Positions 45,712 through 53,739 are shown, counted from the stretch's first letter. The stretch: DNA of 53,739 nt from an uncultured Lachnospiraceae bacterium (GCA_947630875.1 CANRJG010000010.1:1-53739), one strand, 5' to 3'. The notes: generated by a model from the sequence alone, not told the origin. Program-made: numbers and translations.

Positions 45712-46285
45712 AATACTCTCGTTTCGGGAAGCGGAAATTTCATTTGCCGGCCGGCAGGGCGTGATTGCCGGTACAGATGAAAATGATGTGCTGAAAGTGC
45801 GGCTGCAGACGGCACCGGCAGAAGCGCTTCCGGGGCTGTATGACCGGGGAACCGGCCTGATTGATACCGGACAGAAATGCCTTTCCTTTACGGGAGAAGT
45901 GTTGGAGCGCTATATGCAGGACAATGTCTGCATGCTGAATATCCGGGTGCTGAGCGGGTTTTACGAGGTGGCGTCGTATCCCCAGGAACAGTTCACCGGA
46001 GAGCGGGAGGCCATCGTCATCAGCGCTTCCAGTGAAAAGTTTGTAGTGAATATACTGGAAATGGATCCGAATCACGCTGTGATACGAGGTTCGTCTTCTA
46101 TTTCGGATCAGCAGAAAGTATGGCTCAGATACCGGGAACTGGCAGTGGCGGGACTGACGCAACTGGTACAGGAAATGGAAAAGCAGTCGATTTACTGTCT
46201 GGATTTTTCGGTGGAATCTTTGGAAAAGCGCGGCAGAATTGCTGAAATGATACTGAAAGAAAACAGTGAGGAAAAGGGAAAATGA
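45692..46285 (+). CDS. Unknown protein, possibly a divergent PilZ/YcgR-like beta-barrel
   Basis: About 197 residues from GTG 45692 (AAGGAAAG upstream), overlapping the topA end by 20 bases. No family is recognised with confidence. The middle alternates beta-strand-like stretches ('CLSFTGEVLERYMQDNVCML', 'GEREAIVISASSEKFVVNIL'), and the end is a helix, 'YRELAVAGLTQLVQEMEKQS'. No signal peptide or membrane helix is seen. A PilZ-like barrel was considered from the strand pattern, but the RxxxR c-di-GMP motif is absent. It shares an ATGA overlap with the next gene, so the two are probably one translational unit. Confidence 0.6.
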   Translation: MNSRLHEILSFREAEISFAGRQGVIAGTDENDVLKVRLQTAPAEALPGLYDRGTGLIDTGQKCLSFTGEVLERYMQDNVCMLNIRVLSGFYEVASYPQEQFTGEREAIVISASSEKFVVNILEMDPNHAVIRGSSSISDQQKVWLRYRELAVAGLTQLVQEMEKQSIYCLDFSVESLEKRGRIAEMILKENSEEKGK

Positions 46286-47721
46286 CAGGATTGCAGATCG
46301 TTACAATCGCCGCTGTGGCAGTCGGCATCATAATCGTGATTTTAAGCATGGTGTTGTCGGAAAATGCGCTGACAACGAAAAAGGAAAAAGCACGGAATGC
46401 GGAGCGTGAGGAAAAAGCCAGAAAGGAATTTGACGATTATCTGGAATCCCGGATGGACGAGATACGGCAAAGCATCGCGGCATTTGAGCAGGAGACCTTT
46501 GGCGTTTTGAGTAAAAACGCTGTGCATTCCATTGAAGTGGCGTCCAATGAAGCGGTGGAAAAGATTGAAGCCAGAACGGAAGAAGTCAGGAAACAGATGG
46601 ATGATCTGTTTGAAAACACCAAAAAGGAAATCACGTCGTTAGATGAGCAGTATGCGCGAAAACTGAAGGATCACAACAGAGAAGTCAGTGATAAGGCGGA
46701 TGAAATCCTGAAAGAAGCGGTCAAGGATCTGGACCTGGTGAAGGTAGAGGCAAAGGATGTGGTTGCGGCACTGGAAAAGGCCTGCAATGACAGCGCTTCC
46801 AGAGCGGCCAGAGAAGCCATTGACGAACTGGATATTATTGCGGTGATTAAGGATATTTATGCGAAGAACGAACCCGCGAAGAACGAACCGGCGAAGAAGG
46901 AAGCTGTAAAGCAGGAACCTGAAAAAAAAGAACCGGTAAAGAAGGCGTCTGCAAAGAAAGATGCCGCAAAGAAGGAATCCGAAAAGAAGGAATCCGCACC
47001 GGCGCCGGCGGCCGCCGAAGCCGATCAGGAAAGTCCGGAAGAATCCGCTGAAACACCGGAAGTACAGGCGAAAGATCAGGAAACAAAAGGAAAAGTTTCG
47101 GAAGAGAAAGCTTCCGAAAATAAAGAAGCAAATACAGGGCAGACCGTGGAAGACAAAATAGGCGAAGAAATCATTGCCGCGGTGGAAGCATATGAAGGAG
47201 AAAAACCGGTCGCCATTAAAGAGCTGGCAAAGGAGATCGGTGAGGTGGATTTTGAGGTTTCCGAGGAGGAAATCAGTAAGATCAAAAAAGAGGAGCATCT
47301 GGATAAGGTAAAAGCAGAGAATTCCGACAATGAGAAAAAAGAGGCGGAAGCGCCTGCAGAAGAGCCGCAGCCGGATCCGTCAAAGACCAGAGTGCTTCCC
47401 AAAATAGAAGAAGAATTTGTTTATACGGAAGAAACGCCGGAAGAAAGCAGTCCCGCGGAAGCTGCGGCGACAGAAGAAACACATGCGGAAGCCCCTTCTG
47501 AAGAAGAAGCATCTGCGGAGGAGGAACAGCCTGCGGAAGAAGAAAGCAAGCTGTTTCGGGTGATGCGTGAAAACAATATTTTTTCATCGGACATTGATGA
47601 AAAGATTGTATCCGAGGTACTTCGGATGAACAAACGAAAAAAAAGCAGTATGCAGATTGCCAGTGAAGTGGGCATCCGTATTGCAGAGGTAAGAACGATC
47701 ATTGATTTGTTCAGCGAATAA
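46282..47721 (+). CDS. DUF6115-like membrane-anchored coiled-coil protein
   Basis: 479 residues. One N-terminal helix (IVTIAAVAVGIIIVILSMVL) anchors it, then a long coiled coil (about 30-190: 'AREEKARKEFDDYLESRMDE', 'EAVEKIEARTEEVRKQMDD'). Next come a Lys/Glu/Pro/Ala repeat region (about 193-245, NEPAK and KKE units) and an acidic stretch. A small C-terminal helix-turn-helix-like domain follows: 'LFRVMRENNIFSSDIDEKIV' and 'KSSMQIASEVGIRIAEVRTI'. The C-terminal piece is the DUF6115 type found in Lachnospiraceae as far as I recall. Topology would place the coiled coil and helix-turn-helix in the cytosol. The layout resembles membrane-tethered structural proteins. No function is assigned. Confidence 0.75.
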   Translation: MTGLQIVTIAAVAVGIIIVILSMVLSENALTTKKEKARNAEREEKARKEFDDYLESRMDEIRQSIAAFEQETFGVLSKNAVHSIEVASNEAVEKIEARTEEVRKQMDDLFENTKKEITSLDEQYARKLKDHNREVSDKADEILKEAVKDLDLVKVEAKDVVAALEKACNDSASRAAREAIDELDIIAVIKDIYAKNEPAKNEPAKKEAVKQEPEKKEPVKKASAKKDAAKKESEKKESAPAPAAAEADQESPEESAETPEVQAKDQETKGKVSEEKASENKEANTGQTVEDKIGEEIIAAVEAYEGEKPVAIKELAKEIGEVDFEVSEEEISKIKKEEHLDKVKAENSDNEKKEAEAPAEEPQPDPSKTRVLPKIEEEFVYTEETPEESSPAEAAATEETHAEAPSEEEASAEEEQPAEEESKLFRVMRENNIFSSDIDEKIVSEVLRMNKRKKSSMQIASEVGIRIAEVRTIIDLFSE

Positions 47722-47752
47722 ACCTCCCTGAAACACACAGAAAGGCAAAAAG

Positions 47753-48226
47753 ATGAAAGCGAAGACATTACTCAGGAGTATCGGAATCGGTATTATCGCG
47801 GCGGCGCTTGCATTCGCGGCATTCGGTTTTATTCTCGAGAATGTGGAAAAGGACAAGCCGAAGGTTGCGGAAAATCAGACGGAAGCACCGAAGGAAAGTG
47901 CTGCGCCGAATCAAAACAGGGAAACGAAAGCGCCTGAAACGGAAGCACCGGGGGAAACAGAACCAGGCGAAACGAATGCACCGGCAGAAAATACGCCCGG
48001 CAGCGAGGATGAGGTGAAGTATACGCTGCAGGTGGAGGACGGCATGTCCGCCTGGGATGTGGCGAAACTGCTGAAAGAAAACGGGATTATCCGTGATGCG
48101 GAAGAGTTCAACGAAGTGATCAAAACCAGAGGCGCGGATGAATCCATTAATCCCGGCACGTATGATTTTACGAATAATGATACCTACGACCAGATCATCC
48201 GTGATCTGACGGGAAATACGAAGTAG
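47753..48226 (+). CDS. Small MltG/YceG-like protein lacking the lytic transglycosylase domain
   Basis: 157 residues; AAAGGC ribosome-binding site. One N-terminal membrane helix, a Pro/Glu/Thr linker with repeated ETEAPGE-type units (about 45-85), then a LysM-like domain as at the N-terminus of MltG ('YTLQVEDGMSAWDVAKLLKE', 'GIIRDAEEFNEVIKTRG', 'INPGTYDFTNNDTYDQIIRD'). The catalytic MltG domain with its Glu is missing, so it cannot cut glycan itself; it may bind peptidoglycan or partner proteins. It lies after the DUF6115 gene, 31 bases away. Confidence 0.78.
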   Translation: MKAKTLLRSIGIGIIAAALAFAAFGFILENVEKDKPKVAENQTEAPKESAAPNQNRETKAPETEAPGETEPGETNAPAENTPGSEDEVKYTLQVEDGMSAWDVAKLLKENGIIRDAEEFNEVIKTRGADESINPGTYDFTNNDTYDQIIRDLTGNTK

Positions 48227-48249
48227 CTTCAGATTTTCATCAAAAAAAC

Positions 48250-48278
48250 TTGCATAGAAATTGGTTCTGTGGTACAAT
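48250..48278 (+). promoter_or_regulatory. Sigma-A promoter of rpsB-tsf
   Basis: TTGCAT (48250-48255), 17 bases, TACAAT (48273-48278). Confidence 0.8.
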
Positions 48279-48284
48279 ACAACG

Positions 48285-48378
48285 GCTAAAAAAGCACGCA
48301 TGTGAATTTTCGGGTTGGTGTCTGTGTACCGAGAGACAGGACTAATCCCGGCTGGTGCGCTGCATCAGCCGTTTTTTT
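48285..48378 (+). promoter_or_regulatory. rpsB leader with attenuator-type terminator
   Basis: The leader holds a first hairpin, CGGG (48311-48314) and TGTCT (48319-48323) with AGACA (48334-48338) and CCCG (48347-48350). A terminator follows: CGGCTGGTGC (48349-48358), loop GCT, GCATCAGCCG (48362-48371), seven Ts. The two share bases 48349-48350, so they compete at the joint. Autoregulation by S2 is known for rpsB in several bacteria; here it is inference. Confidence 0.7.
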
Positions 48379-48454
48379 GTGCGACCCCACGGATAAGACA
48401 TAGATGATCCGAAAGCGGAAACATGCGGAAGAAAAACCAAATGGAGGAAAAATC

Positions 48455-49249
48455 ATGAATGTAATTTCTATGAAGCAGCTGTTGGAGGCAGGCGTACATT
48501 TCGGACATCAGACCAGAAGATGGAACCCCAAGATGGCGCCCTATATTTATACCGAGAGAAACGGTATCTATATCATTGACCTTCAGAAATCCGTAGGCAA
48601 GGTAAACGAAGCGTATTACGCAGTCGCTGACATCGTTGCAAACGGCGGGACAATCCTTTTTGTAGGAACCAAGAAGCAGGCCCAGGATGCGGTGATGACA
48701 GAAGCGAAGCGCTGCGGCATGTTTTATGTAAACGAAAGATGGCTCGGCGGTATGCTGACTAACTTCAAGACCATCCAGTCCCGTATCACCCGCCTGAAAT
48801 CCATTGAAAAGATGGAAGAAGACGGTACTTTCGAAGTCCTGCCCAAGAAGGAAGTCATCGCACTGAAGAAGGAGCAGGAAAAGCTGGAGAAAAACCTGGG
48901 CGGTATCAAGGAAATGCGCAAGATTCCCGATGCGATTTTCGTTGTAGATCCCAAAAAGGAGAGAATTTGCGTACAGGAAGCGCATACACTGGGCATTCCG
49001 CTGATCGGTATTGCCGATACCAACTGTGATCCGGAGGAACTGGATTTTGTGATCCCCGGAAACGACGATGCGATCCGTGCGGTCAAACTGATTGTATCGA
49101 AGATGGCAGATGCGGTCATCGAAGCAAAGCAGGGCGAAGTGATGGCAGACGCTACAGGCGAAGCGACGGAAGAAATGACGGAAGCGGAAGCACCGGCGGA
49201 GACCGAGGCACCGGCAGAAGAAGCACCGGCTGAGACAGCAGCAGAATAA
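48455..49249 (+). CDS. rpsB: Ribosomal protein uS2
   Basis: 264 residues from ATG 48455 with TGGAGGA upstream; the longer frame would include leader. The family start '[20 protein letters not shown]' and '[11 protein letters not shown]' are typical, as are '[12 protein letters not shown]', '[20 protein letters not shown]' and '[19 protein letters not shown]'. An acidic, Ala/Glu/Thr/Pro-rich tail (about 232-264) follows the core, as in other Clostridia. Confidence 0.97.
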   Translation: MNVISMKQLLEAGVHFGHQTRRWNPKMAPYIYTERNGIYIIDLQKSVGKVNEAYYAVADIVANGGTILFVGTKKQAQDAVMTEAKRCGMFYVNERWLGGMLTNFKTIQSRITRLKSIEKMEEDGTFEVLPKKEVIALKKEQEKLEKNLGGIKEMRKIPDAIFVVDPKKERICVQEAHTLGIPLIGIADTNCDPEELDFVIPGNDDAIRAVKLIVSKMADAVIEAKQGEVMADATGEATEEMTEAEAPAETEAPAEEAPAETAAE

Positions 49250-49269
49250 TGCAGGAGGATTTGATTAAT

Positions 49270-50190
49270 ATGGCGATTACAGCTTCAATGGTAAAAGAGT
49301 TAAGAGAAATGACCGGCGCAGGCATGATGGACTGCAAGAAGGCATTATCAGAGACAAACGGCAATATGGACGAAGCAGTAGAATACCTCAGAAAGAACGG
49401 TCAGGCCAAGGCAGAAAAGAAAGCCGGCCGTATCGCAGCAGAAGGTATTGTAACGACTGCGATTGAAAATGATAAGAAAGCCGTGATTGTAGAAGTCAAC
49501 AGCGAGACGGACTTTGTTGCAAAGAACGAAGATTTCCGCGCTTATGTGGCACAGGTTGCGGAGCAGGCGCTGGGTTCTTCCGCAACAGATATGGACGCCT
49601 TCCTGCAGGAAGCATGGAAAGCGGATCCGTCCAAGACAGTCAGGGACTCTCTGGTTGAGAAGATTGCGGTCATCGGCGAGAACCTTACCATTCGTCGTTT
49701 TGAAAAGATTGAAACAGAAGGCGCTGTCGTATCCTATATCCACGGCGGCGGCAGAATCGGCGTGCTGGTTGCAGCAGACACCGCGGTTGTAAACGATGCG
49801 GTGAAGGAAGCGCTGGTGAATGTAGCAATGCAGGTTGCAGCCCTTTCTCCCAAGTATGTTTCCGCGGCGGACGTTTCCGAGGAATACAAGAACCATGAGA
49901 AGGAAATCCTGCTGGCACAGGCCAAATTGGAAAATCCGAACAAGCCGGACAATATCATCGAGAAGATGATTATTGGCCGTCTGAACAAGGAACTGAAGGA
50001 GATCTGCCTCCTGGATCAGCCTTACGTAAAAGACGGCGATGTGACAGTCGGCCAGTATATCAAATCGGTTTCCAAGGAAGTCGGTACGGATATCGTTGTG
50101 AAGAAGTTCGTCAGATTTGAGACCGGCGAAGGTATCGAGAAAAAGGAAGAAAACTTCGCGGAAGAAGTTGCAAAACAGATGGGTATGTAA
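49270..50190 (+). CDS. tsf: Elongation factor Ts
   Basis: 306 residues. Start MAITASMVKELREMTGAG at 49270, with GCAGGAGG about 12 bases upstream; the earlier ATG precedes the ribosome-binding site. It contains the UBA-like start, the signature 'MTGAGMMDCKKALSETNGN', 'VEVNSETDFVAKNEDF' and the EF-Tu-contacting core. It regenerates EF-Tu-GTP. rpsB-tsf is a near-universal pair. Confidence 0.97.
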   Translation: MAITASMVKELREMTGAGMMDCKKALSETNGNMDEAVEYLRKNGQAKAEKKAGRIAAEGIVTTAIENDKKAVIVEVNSETDFVAKNEDFRAYVAQVAEQALGSSATDMDAFLQEAWKADPSKTVRDSLVEKIAVIGENLTIRRFEKIETEGAVVSYIHGGGRIGVLVAADTAVVNDAVKEALVNVAMQVAALSPKYVSAADVSEEYKNHEKEILLAQAKLENPNKPDNIIEKMIIGRLNKELKEICLLDQPYVKDGDVTVGQYIKSVSKEVGTDIVVKKFVRFETGEGIEKKEENFAEEVAKQMGM

Positions 50191-50224
50191 AAAAAGCTTT
50201 ATGTAAACTTATTTGAAACCCGAC

Positions 50225-50281
50225 AGGCTCCGAGATGTCTGATCAGCAGTGTGCTGAGAGGATGTTTCGGAGCCTTTTTAT
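50225..50281 (+). terminator. Terminator of rpsB-tsf
   Basis: AGGCTCCGA (50225-50233) pairs with TCGGAGCCT (50267-50275) then TTTTA; an inner hairpin TCAGCA/TGCTGA sits in the loop. The next ~120 bases are AT-rich with nothing recognisable before the following promoter. Confidence 0.85.
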
Positions 50282-50401
50282 TCTGAAAAAATGGCATTTT
50301 CAGGAAAAAGTCGTTTGAAAAAGTTGTAAATTTGTCCAACCTTAATTTGCAGTGTCTAATGCTTTTTCCAAATATTAATGTCAATTTTTTGTAAAATTTA
50401 C

Positions 50402-50431
50402 TTGACAAATATTGATGAAGATACAAATAAT
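50402..50431 (+). promoter_or_regulatory. Probable promoter of the AbiE-type pair
   Basis: TTGACA (50402-50407), 18 bases, AATAAT (50426-50431). It overlaps the ATGs at 50412/50415, which argues against their use as starts. Confidence 0.55.
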
Positions 50432-50465
50432 AATAGTAGTTTGCAGTGAAAGAAGGAAAGAGAAG

Positions 50466-51167
50466 TTGAGAAATCGGGAACAAATTCTGGCAGAGTTTCA
50501 AAATGTTCCGGACAATACACTGATTATGGCAGGAAAGCTCTATCGTGAAAAATTTTCCGGGCAAATGAGTGAGGCTGCATTTATGCAGGCAGTCAGTCGC
50601 CTTTCAAAAACCGGAAAGATTGAACGCCTTTCAAAAGGTATTTACTGTAAACCAAAGAAAACGCGATTTGGAAAAATTCTTCCGTCAGATCGGGAAATAG
50701 CAGATATGTTCACCAGTCAGAATAAGGGCGTCATTGTCGGATATGTATTATTTAATTCACTGGGGATTACAACGCAGATTCCCAAGCGTATTATTGCGTA
50801 TTCTGTTCTAATTGAGGAAAAATTAAAGCAAATTGGTAATGTGACCGTGCAAAAATATGATCTTGATTATAACAAAGAGGAAAAAGCGGTTATTTGTATG
50901 ATGGAGCTGCTATATCATTACAGAGAGATTCAGGATATTAACTATTCTGCTTTTCTGCGAAATATGGAGTTGTTTTCAAAGCTGTACACAGAGCATGCTT
51001 TTGAAGAAGTACAGAAAACAATCGGTTATCCGAAATGGACGATTGCATTTCTGCAGGAAGCATTAAATTATTATTGTGTACCAAATGGTTTGAGCAGATA
51101 TTTATCTTCTCTTTCCAATTATAGAATTCCCAAAATGGAGGAATTGTATGAAGCTGCACAGCAATAA
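50466..51167 (+). CDS. AbiEi-like antitoxin (DUF6088 type)
   Basis: About 233 residues from TTG 50466, which has GAAGGAAAGAG upstream; the earlier ATGs fall in the promoter and lack a ribosome-binding site. The N-terminal part is a winged helix ('EAAFMQAVSRLSKTGKIERL' then 'SKGIYCKPKKTRFGK'), as expected for an autorepressing AbiEi antitoxin; the C-terminal part (about 80-233) is helical with 'VIVGYVLFNSLGITTQIPKR'. The base composition is clearly more AT-rich than the flanking genes, a sign of transfer. It overlaps the toxin gene by 20 bases. Confidence 0.8.
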   Translation: MRNREQILAEFQNVPDNTLIMAGKLYREKFSGQMSEAAFMQAVSRLSKTGKIERLSKGIYCKPKKTRFGKILPSDREIADMFTSQNKGVIVGYVLFNSLGITTQIPKRIIAYSVLIEEKLKQIGNVTVQKYDLDYNKEEKAVICMMELLYHYREIQDINYSAFLRNMELFSKLYTEHAFEEVQKTIGYPKWTIAFLQEALNYYCVPNGLSRYLSSLSNYRIPKMEELYEAAQQ

Positions 51168-52080
51168 GGTTGAATTTCAGGAACTGATCACGCTTGCTGC
51201 AAGGGAAAAGCACATTCCTGAAGCGGCTGTTGAAAGAGATTACTATATTGTGCGCGCACTACTGTTTCTGTCACAGAGTGAATATGCGGCAAGCTGCGTT
51301 TTTAAAGGAGGAACTTCGTTAAGCAAATGTTATCCCGGGTCTATAGAGCGTTTCTCAGAGGATATTGATTTAACATTTATTCCGGAAGATGGAATGTCGA
51401 ATAAGCAGATTGAACGCAGACTGAAAGCCATAGAAAAAATAATGACGGTAGATTCTGAGACACAGATTATTCCTGAAGAACGCAATGACAGAAACAAAAG
51501 CATTTATTTTTGGAATGACAGTCAGGATAACAAGATTAAACTAGAAATCGGTTCATCTGTTAGGCCTGAACCGTATGGAAGTAAAATATTAAAGACCTAT
51601 ATTCAAGAGTATCTGGAACACTGTGCGTTTCCGGATGTTATTAGAACATATGAATTGACGTCAGTCACGGTAAATGTTTTAAATATTGAAAGAACGTTTG
51701 TTGATAAGATTATGTCGGTCAAACGTCATGCGATTTGTGGCACGATTACAGAAAAGGCGCGTCATATTTATGATGTGACAAGATTATTTCAAATGCCTGA
51801 GATTCAAGATTTTCTTAAAAATCTTGAGAAATTGAAATATTTGATTGCTTTAACGAAAAAAACAGATTCTTTTTATTTGAAAAAGCGAAATATTCCAAGG
51901 GAGTACAATCCTACCGATGCATTCGATTTTTTGTCATGGGAAACAGAGTTTGCGAGGGCGAGGAAAATCTATGAACACTTACATGAAAACTTATTGTATA
52001 CGGATGAAAAGCAGCATTTTGAGGAAGCATTTCATGTTTTTAATCAGATTAACATCATTCTGACAAGTATAGGAGAGTGA
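51148..52080 (+). CDS. AbiEii/AbiGii-family nucleotidyltransferase toxin
   Basis: 310 residues. The nucleotidyltransferase signature is 'FKGGTSLSKCY' (G55 on) with the metal-binding acidic pair in 'FSEDIDLTF' (near D72), then 'KIKLEIGSSVRPEPY' and 'VNVLNIERTFVDKIMSVKRH', all typical of AbiEii. In characterised pairs the protein transfers nucleotides (GTP or CTP) to target RNA such as tRNA and inhibits growth, giving abortive infection against phage. Ribosome-binding site GGAGGA lies in the antitoxin's end. Followed by its own terminator. Confidence 0.88.
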   Translation: MKLHSNKVEFQELITLAAREKHIPEAAVERDYYIVRALLFLSQSEYAASCVFKGGTSLSKCYPGSIERFSEDIDLTFIPEDGMSNKQIERRLKAIEKIMTVDSETQIIPEERNDRNKSIYFWNDSQDNKIKLEIGSSVRPEPYGSKILKTYIQEYLEHCAFPDVIRTYELTSVTVNVLNIERTFVDKIMSVKRHAICGTITEKARHIYDVTRLFQMPEIQDFLKNLEKLKYLIALTKKTDSFYLKKRNIPREYNPTDAFDFLSWETEFARARKIYEHLHENLLYTDEKQHFEEAFHVFNQINIILTSIGE

Positions 52081-52090
52081 TGAAACGAGA

Positions 52091-52117
52091 AAAGATGGCG
52101 TTTTGCCATCTTTTTTT
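52091..52117 (+). terminator. Terminator of the AbiE-type pair
   Basis: AAAGATGGC (52091-52099), loop GTTTT, GCCATCTTT (52105-52113), TTTT. Confidence 0.9.
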
Positions 52118-52122
52118 GTGAT

Positions 52123-52144
52123 TTTACATTCATTTTACAGAAGC
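52123..52144 (+). promoter_or_regulatory. Candidate Pho box upstream of pstS
   Basis: TTTACATTCAT and TTTACAGAAGC: the 6-mer TTTACA repeats exactly 11 bases apart (52123, 52134), the spacing used by PhoB/PhoP regulators. It lies about 70-90 bases before pstS. The pairing with a -10 box is not clear. Confidence 0.55.
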
Positions 52145-52212
52145 GCGATAGAGGATTTGATCTTTCGGCGGTATCCTGACATTGTAACCGAAAAAGGAAG
52201 GAGAATTGTAAA

Positions 52213-53022
52213 ATGAAAAAATTCGTAGTAATTGCGGCAGCTGCCGCTGTAATGTTGTCAATGCTTGCCGGATGCTCCGGAAATCAAAAAAGCGGCACCG
52301 TGAATACGGACGGATCCACTTCCATGGCAGACGTGATGGGCGCGCTGACCGAAGCGTTTAAGGAAAAAGAACCGGATATTACCGTTAATTATTCCGGAAC
52401 CGGTTCCGGCTCCGGCATCAGCGGTGTTTTAGACGGCACTTGCGACATCGGCCTTTCCAGCCGTGAACTCAAGCAGGAAGAAGTGGATCAGGGCGCGGTG
52501 GCCCATGTGGTGGCACTTGATGGAGTCGCAGTGGTGGTAAATCCGAAGAATACGGTAAAGAACCTGACTACGGAACAGATCGCGGATATTTTCACCGGAA
52601 AGATCAAGAATTGGTCCGAGCTTGGCGGCGCGGACGCATCCATCGCGGTCTATGGCCGTGAGGACGGCTCCGGGACGCGCAGTGCCTTTGAGGAAATCGT
52701 GGGCGTGGAAGGCGCCTGTACTTATACAAATGAATACGGTTCCACCGGGGATGTAATCGGCAATGTAGCATCCAATGAAAATGCCATCGGATATGCTTCT
52801 CTTTCTGCCGTGGACAGCAGTGTTTCAGCGGTAAAAGTGAATGGAGTCGCGCCCAGCGAAGCCACCGTGAAGGACGGGAGCTACACGATCCAGCGTCCTT
52901 TTGTCATGGTAACAAAGGATGGCGCGGAACTTTCCGAAGCTGCACAGGCATTTCTGGATTTTGCATCGAGTGAAGATGCGGCCGCATCCATTACCGCGGC
53001 AGGCGCGGTATATCCGAATTGA
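52213..53022 (+). CDS. pstS: Phosphate ABC transporter substrate-binding lipoprotein
   Basis: 269 residues. Lipobox LAGC with lipid-modified C21 after a hydrophobic signal. Phosphate-binding loops: 'NTDGSTSMADVMGAL', 'YSGTGSGSGISGVLDGTCDI', 'LSSRELKQ' and 'YGREDGSGTRSAFEE' (Ser/Thr/Arg/Asp ligands). Strong AAGGAAGGAG ribosome-binding site. It captures phosphate outside the membrane and hands it to PstCAB. Preceded by the Pho box and followed by pstC after one base. Confidence 0.96.
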   Translation: MKKFVVIAAAAAVMLSMLAGCSGNQKSGTVNTDGSTSMADVMGALTEAFKEKEPDITVNYSGTGSGSGISGVLDGTCDIGLSSRELKQEEVDQGAVAHVVALDGVAVVVNPKNTVKNLTTEQIADIFTGKIKNWSELGGADASIAVYGREDGSGTRSAFEEIVGVEGACTYTNEYGSTGDVIGNVASNENAIGYASLSAVDSSVSAVKVNGVAPSEATVKDGSYTIQRPFVMVTKDGAELSEAAQAFLDFASSEDAAASITAAGAVYPN

Positions 53023-53023
53023 T

Positions 53024-53739
53024 ATGAAAAAGAAAAAATGGAAAGCGGCAGAACGGGGGATGCAGCTTTTGTTTACGCTGTGCGGACTTGCAGCGGTGGG
53101 ATTTGTACTGCTCATCACCATTTACCTTGTGATTTCAGGGATTCCGGCGATGCATAAAATTGGTCTGTTCCATTTTCTGTTCGGAAAGACCTGGGCAGCG
53201 AGTCAGGATCAGTATGGGATTCTCCCATTGATTCTTACATCTGTATACGGCACAGCCGGTGCCATCATCATCGGCGTGCCCATCGGATTTTTCACGGCGG
53301 TATTTCTGGCCAAGGCTGCGCCTGCAAAAGTGGCAGGCGTGATCCGCCCGGCGGTGAGCCTGCTGGCGGGGATCCCTTCCGTGGTCTATGGCCTTGTGGG
53401 AATGTGTGTCCTTGTACCGGCGCTGCGGCGTTTTTTTCATCTGCCTGCCGGAGACAGCCTGCTTGCGGCAATCATTGTACTGGCAATTATGATCCTGCCT
53501 TCCATCATATCCCTTTCGGAGACGGCTTTGGAAGCAGTACCGAAGGAATATGAGGAAGCATCTCTGGCGCTGGGCGCCACAAAACTGGAAACCTGGTTTC
53601 GGGTTTCGGCGCCCGCAGCTAAAAGCGGCATCGCAGCGGCAGTGGTGCTGGGCATCGGGCGGGCCATCGGAGAAGCCATGGCCATTATGATGGTGGCGGG
53701 AAACGTGGCAAATATGCCGGCCCTTACGAAATCGGTGCG
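53024..53739 (+). CDS. pstC: Phosphate ABC transporter permease PstC, 3' end outside window
   Basis: ATG at 53024, one base after the pstS stop. The frame is open to the window end (239 codons visible). N-terminal membrane helix (LLFTLCGLAAVGFVLLITIY), 'FGKTWAASQDQYGILPLI', then permease helices. The cytoplasmic EAA loop 'EEASLALGATKLETWFRV' that contacts the ATPase PstB is present near residue 180, followed by 'GIGRAIGEAMAIMM'. It pairs with PstA to form the channel. pstA and pstB presumably follow beyond the edge. Confidence 0.93.
   Translation, partial: MKKKKWKAAERGMQLLFTLCGLAAVGFVLLITIYLVISGIPAMHKIGLFHFLFGKTWAASQDQYGILPLILTSVYGTAGAIIIGVPIGFFTAVFLAKAAPAKVAGVIRPAVSLLAGIPSVVYGLVGMCVLVPALRRFFHLPAGDSLLAAIIVLAIMILPSIISLSETALEAVPKEYEEASLALGATKLETWFRVSAPAAKSGIAAAVVLGIGRAIGEAMAIMMVAGNVANMPALTKSV

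Noticed and set aside
46863-47000. A/G-rich repeats considered as a non-coding satellite
   Set aside because: In frame they give the NEPAK/KKE linker of the DUF6115-like protein.

Overview
The window looks like chromosome of a spore-forming, anaerobic gut Clostridia, most likely Lachnospiraceae. The pointers are a bile-salt hydrolase, an anaerobic-type radical SAM activase-like protein, a sporulation sigma-K, a T-box controlled branched-chain amino-acid operon, a CIRCE-type groESL promoter, the Firmicutes order dgt-dnaG-rpoD-trmK, and small membrane proteins typical of that family. Nearly all genes lie on the plus strand and the coding strand is dense and GC-balanced. The exception is the 50.3-52.1 kb segment, which is visibly AT-rich. 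No CRISPR array, insertion sequence, rRNA gene or phage gene was seen. The first and last genes are cut by the window edges.

Layout. 0-6.6 kb: a surface operon of two transcobalamin-like (DUF4430) proteins around a prenyltransferase-repeat barrel protein, a MoxR ATPase and a fused DUF58/transglutaminase membrane protein whose catalytic Cys is a Ser. 6.7-10.1 kb: three tRNA genes (two Leu, one Pro) bracketing bile-salt hydrolase, a HAD phosphatase and a Phd/VapC toxin-antitoxin pair. 10.2-16.0 kb: radical SAM protein, serine hydrolase, DUF362 ferredoxin protein, PspC, TSCPD protein, sce7726-like nuclease and an RlmI-type methyltransferase. 16.0-28.9 kb: one T-box operon, ilvB-ilvN-ilvC-ilvD-DUF815 ATPase-ilvA-ridA-leuA-leuC-leuD-leuB, holding nearly all steps for Ile, Val and Leu. 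28.9-32.7 kb: groES-groEL and a uracil permease behind an attenuator. 32.7-39.1 kb: dgt, dnaG, rpoD, trmK and a uridine-kinase-like nucleoside kinase. 39.1-45.7 kb: secreted CAP protein (minus), sigK, comM, dprA, topA. 45.7-50.3 kb: three little-known proteins, then rpsB-tsf behind an attenuated leader. 50.3-52.1 kb: an AbiE-type toxin-antitoxin pair. 52.1 kb to the end: Pho-box, pstS and the start of pstC.

How the parts work together. The ilv/leu operon is a complete biosynthetic unit. IlvA feeds 2-oxobutyrate to IlvB/N, RidA removes the reactive enamine that IlvA releases, and LeuACDB branch from the valine precursor. It is controlled by uncharged tRNA through the T-box, and probably again at the leuA-leuC junction, where a 16-bp duplication, a 25-codon mini-ORF and a GC-rich hairpin element sit. 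The same hairpin element forms the 5' leader of comM 15 kb away. That shared element and the possible alternative pairing over the leuC ribosome-binding site are the most original observations here, with the surface transcobalamin-like operon next.

Limits: every assignment was made by reading translations and motifs by eye. No search, folding or alignment was run. Start codons were moved downstream of the longest frame where a Shine-Dalgarno sequence decided it.
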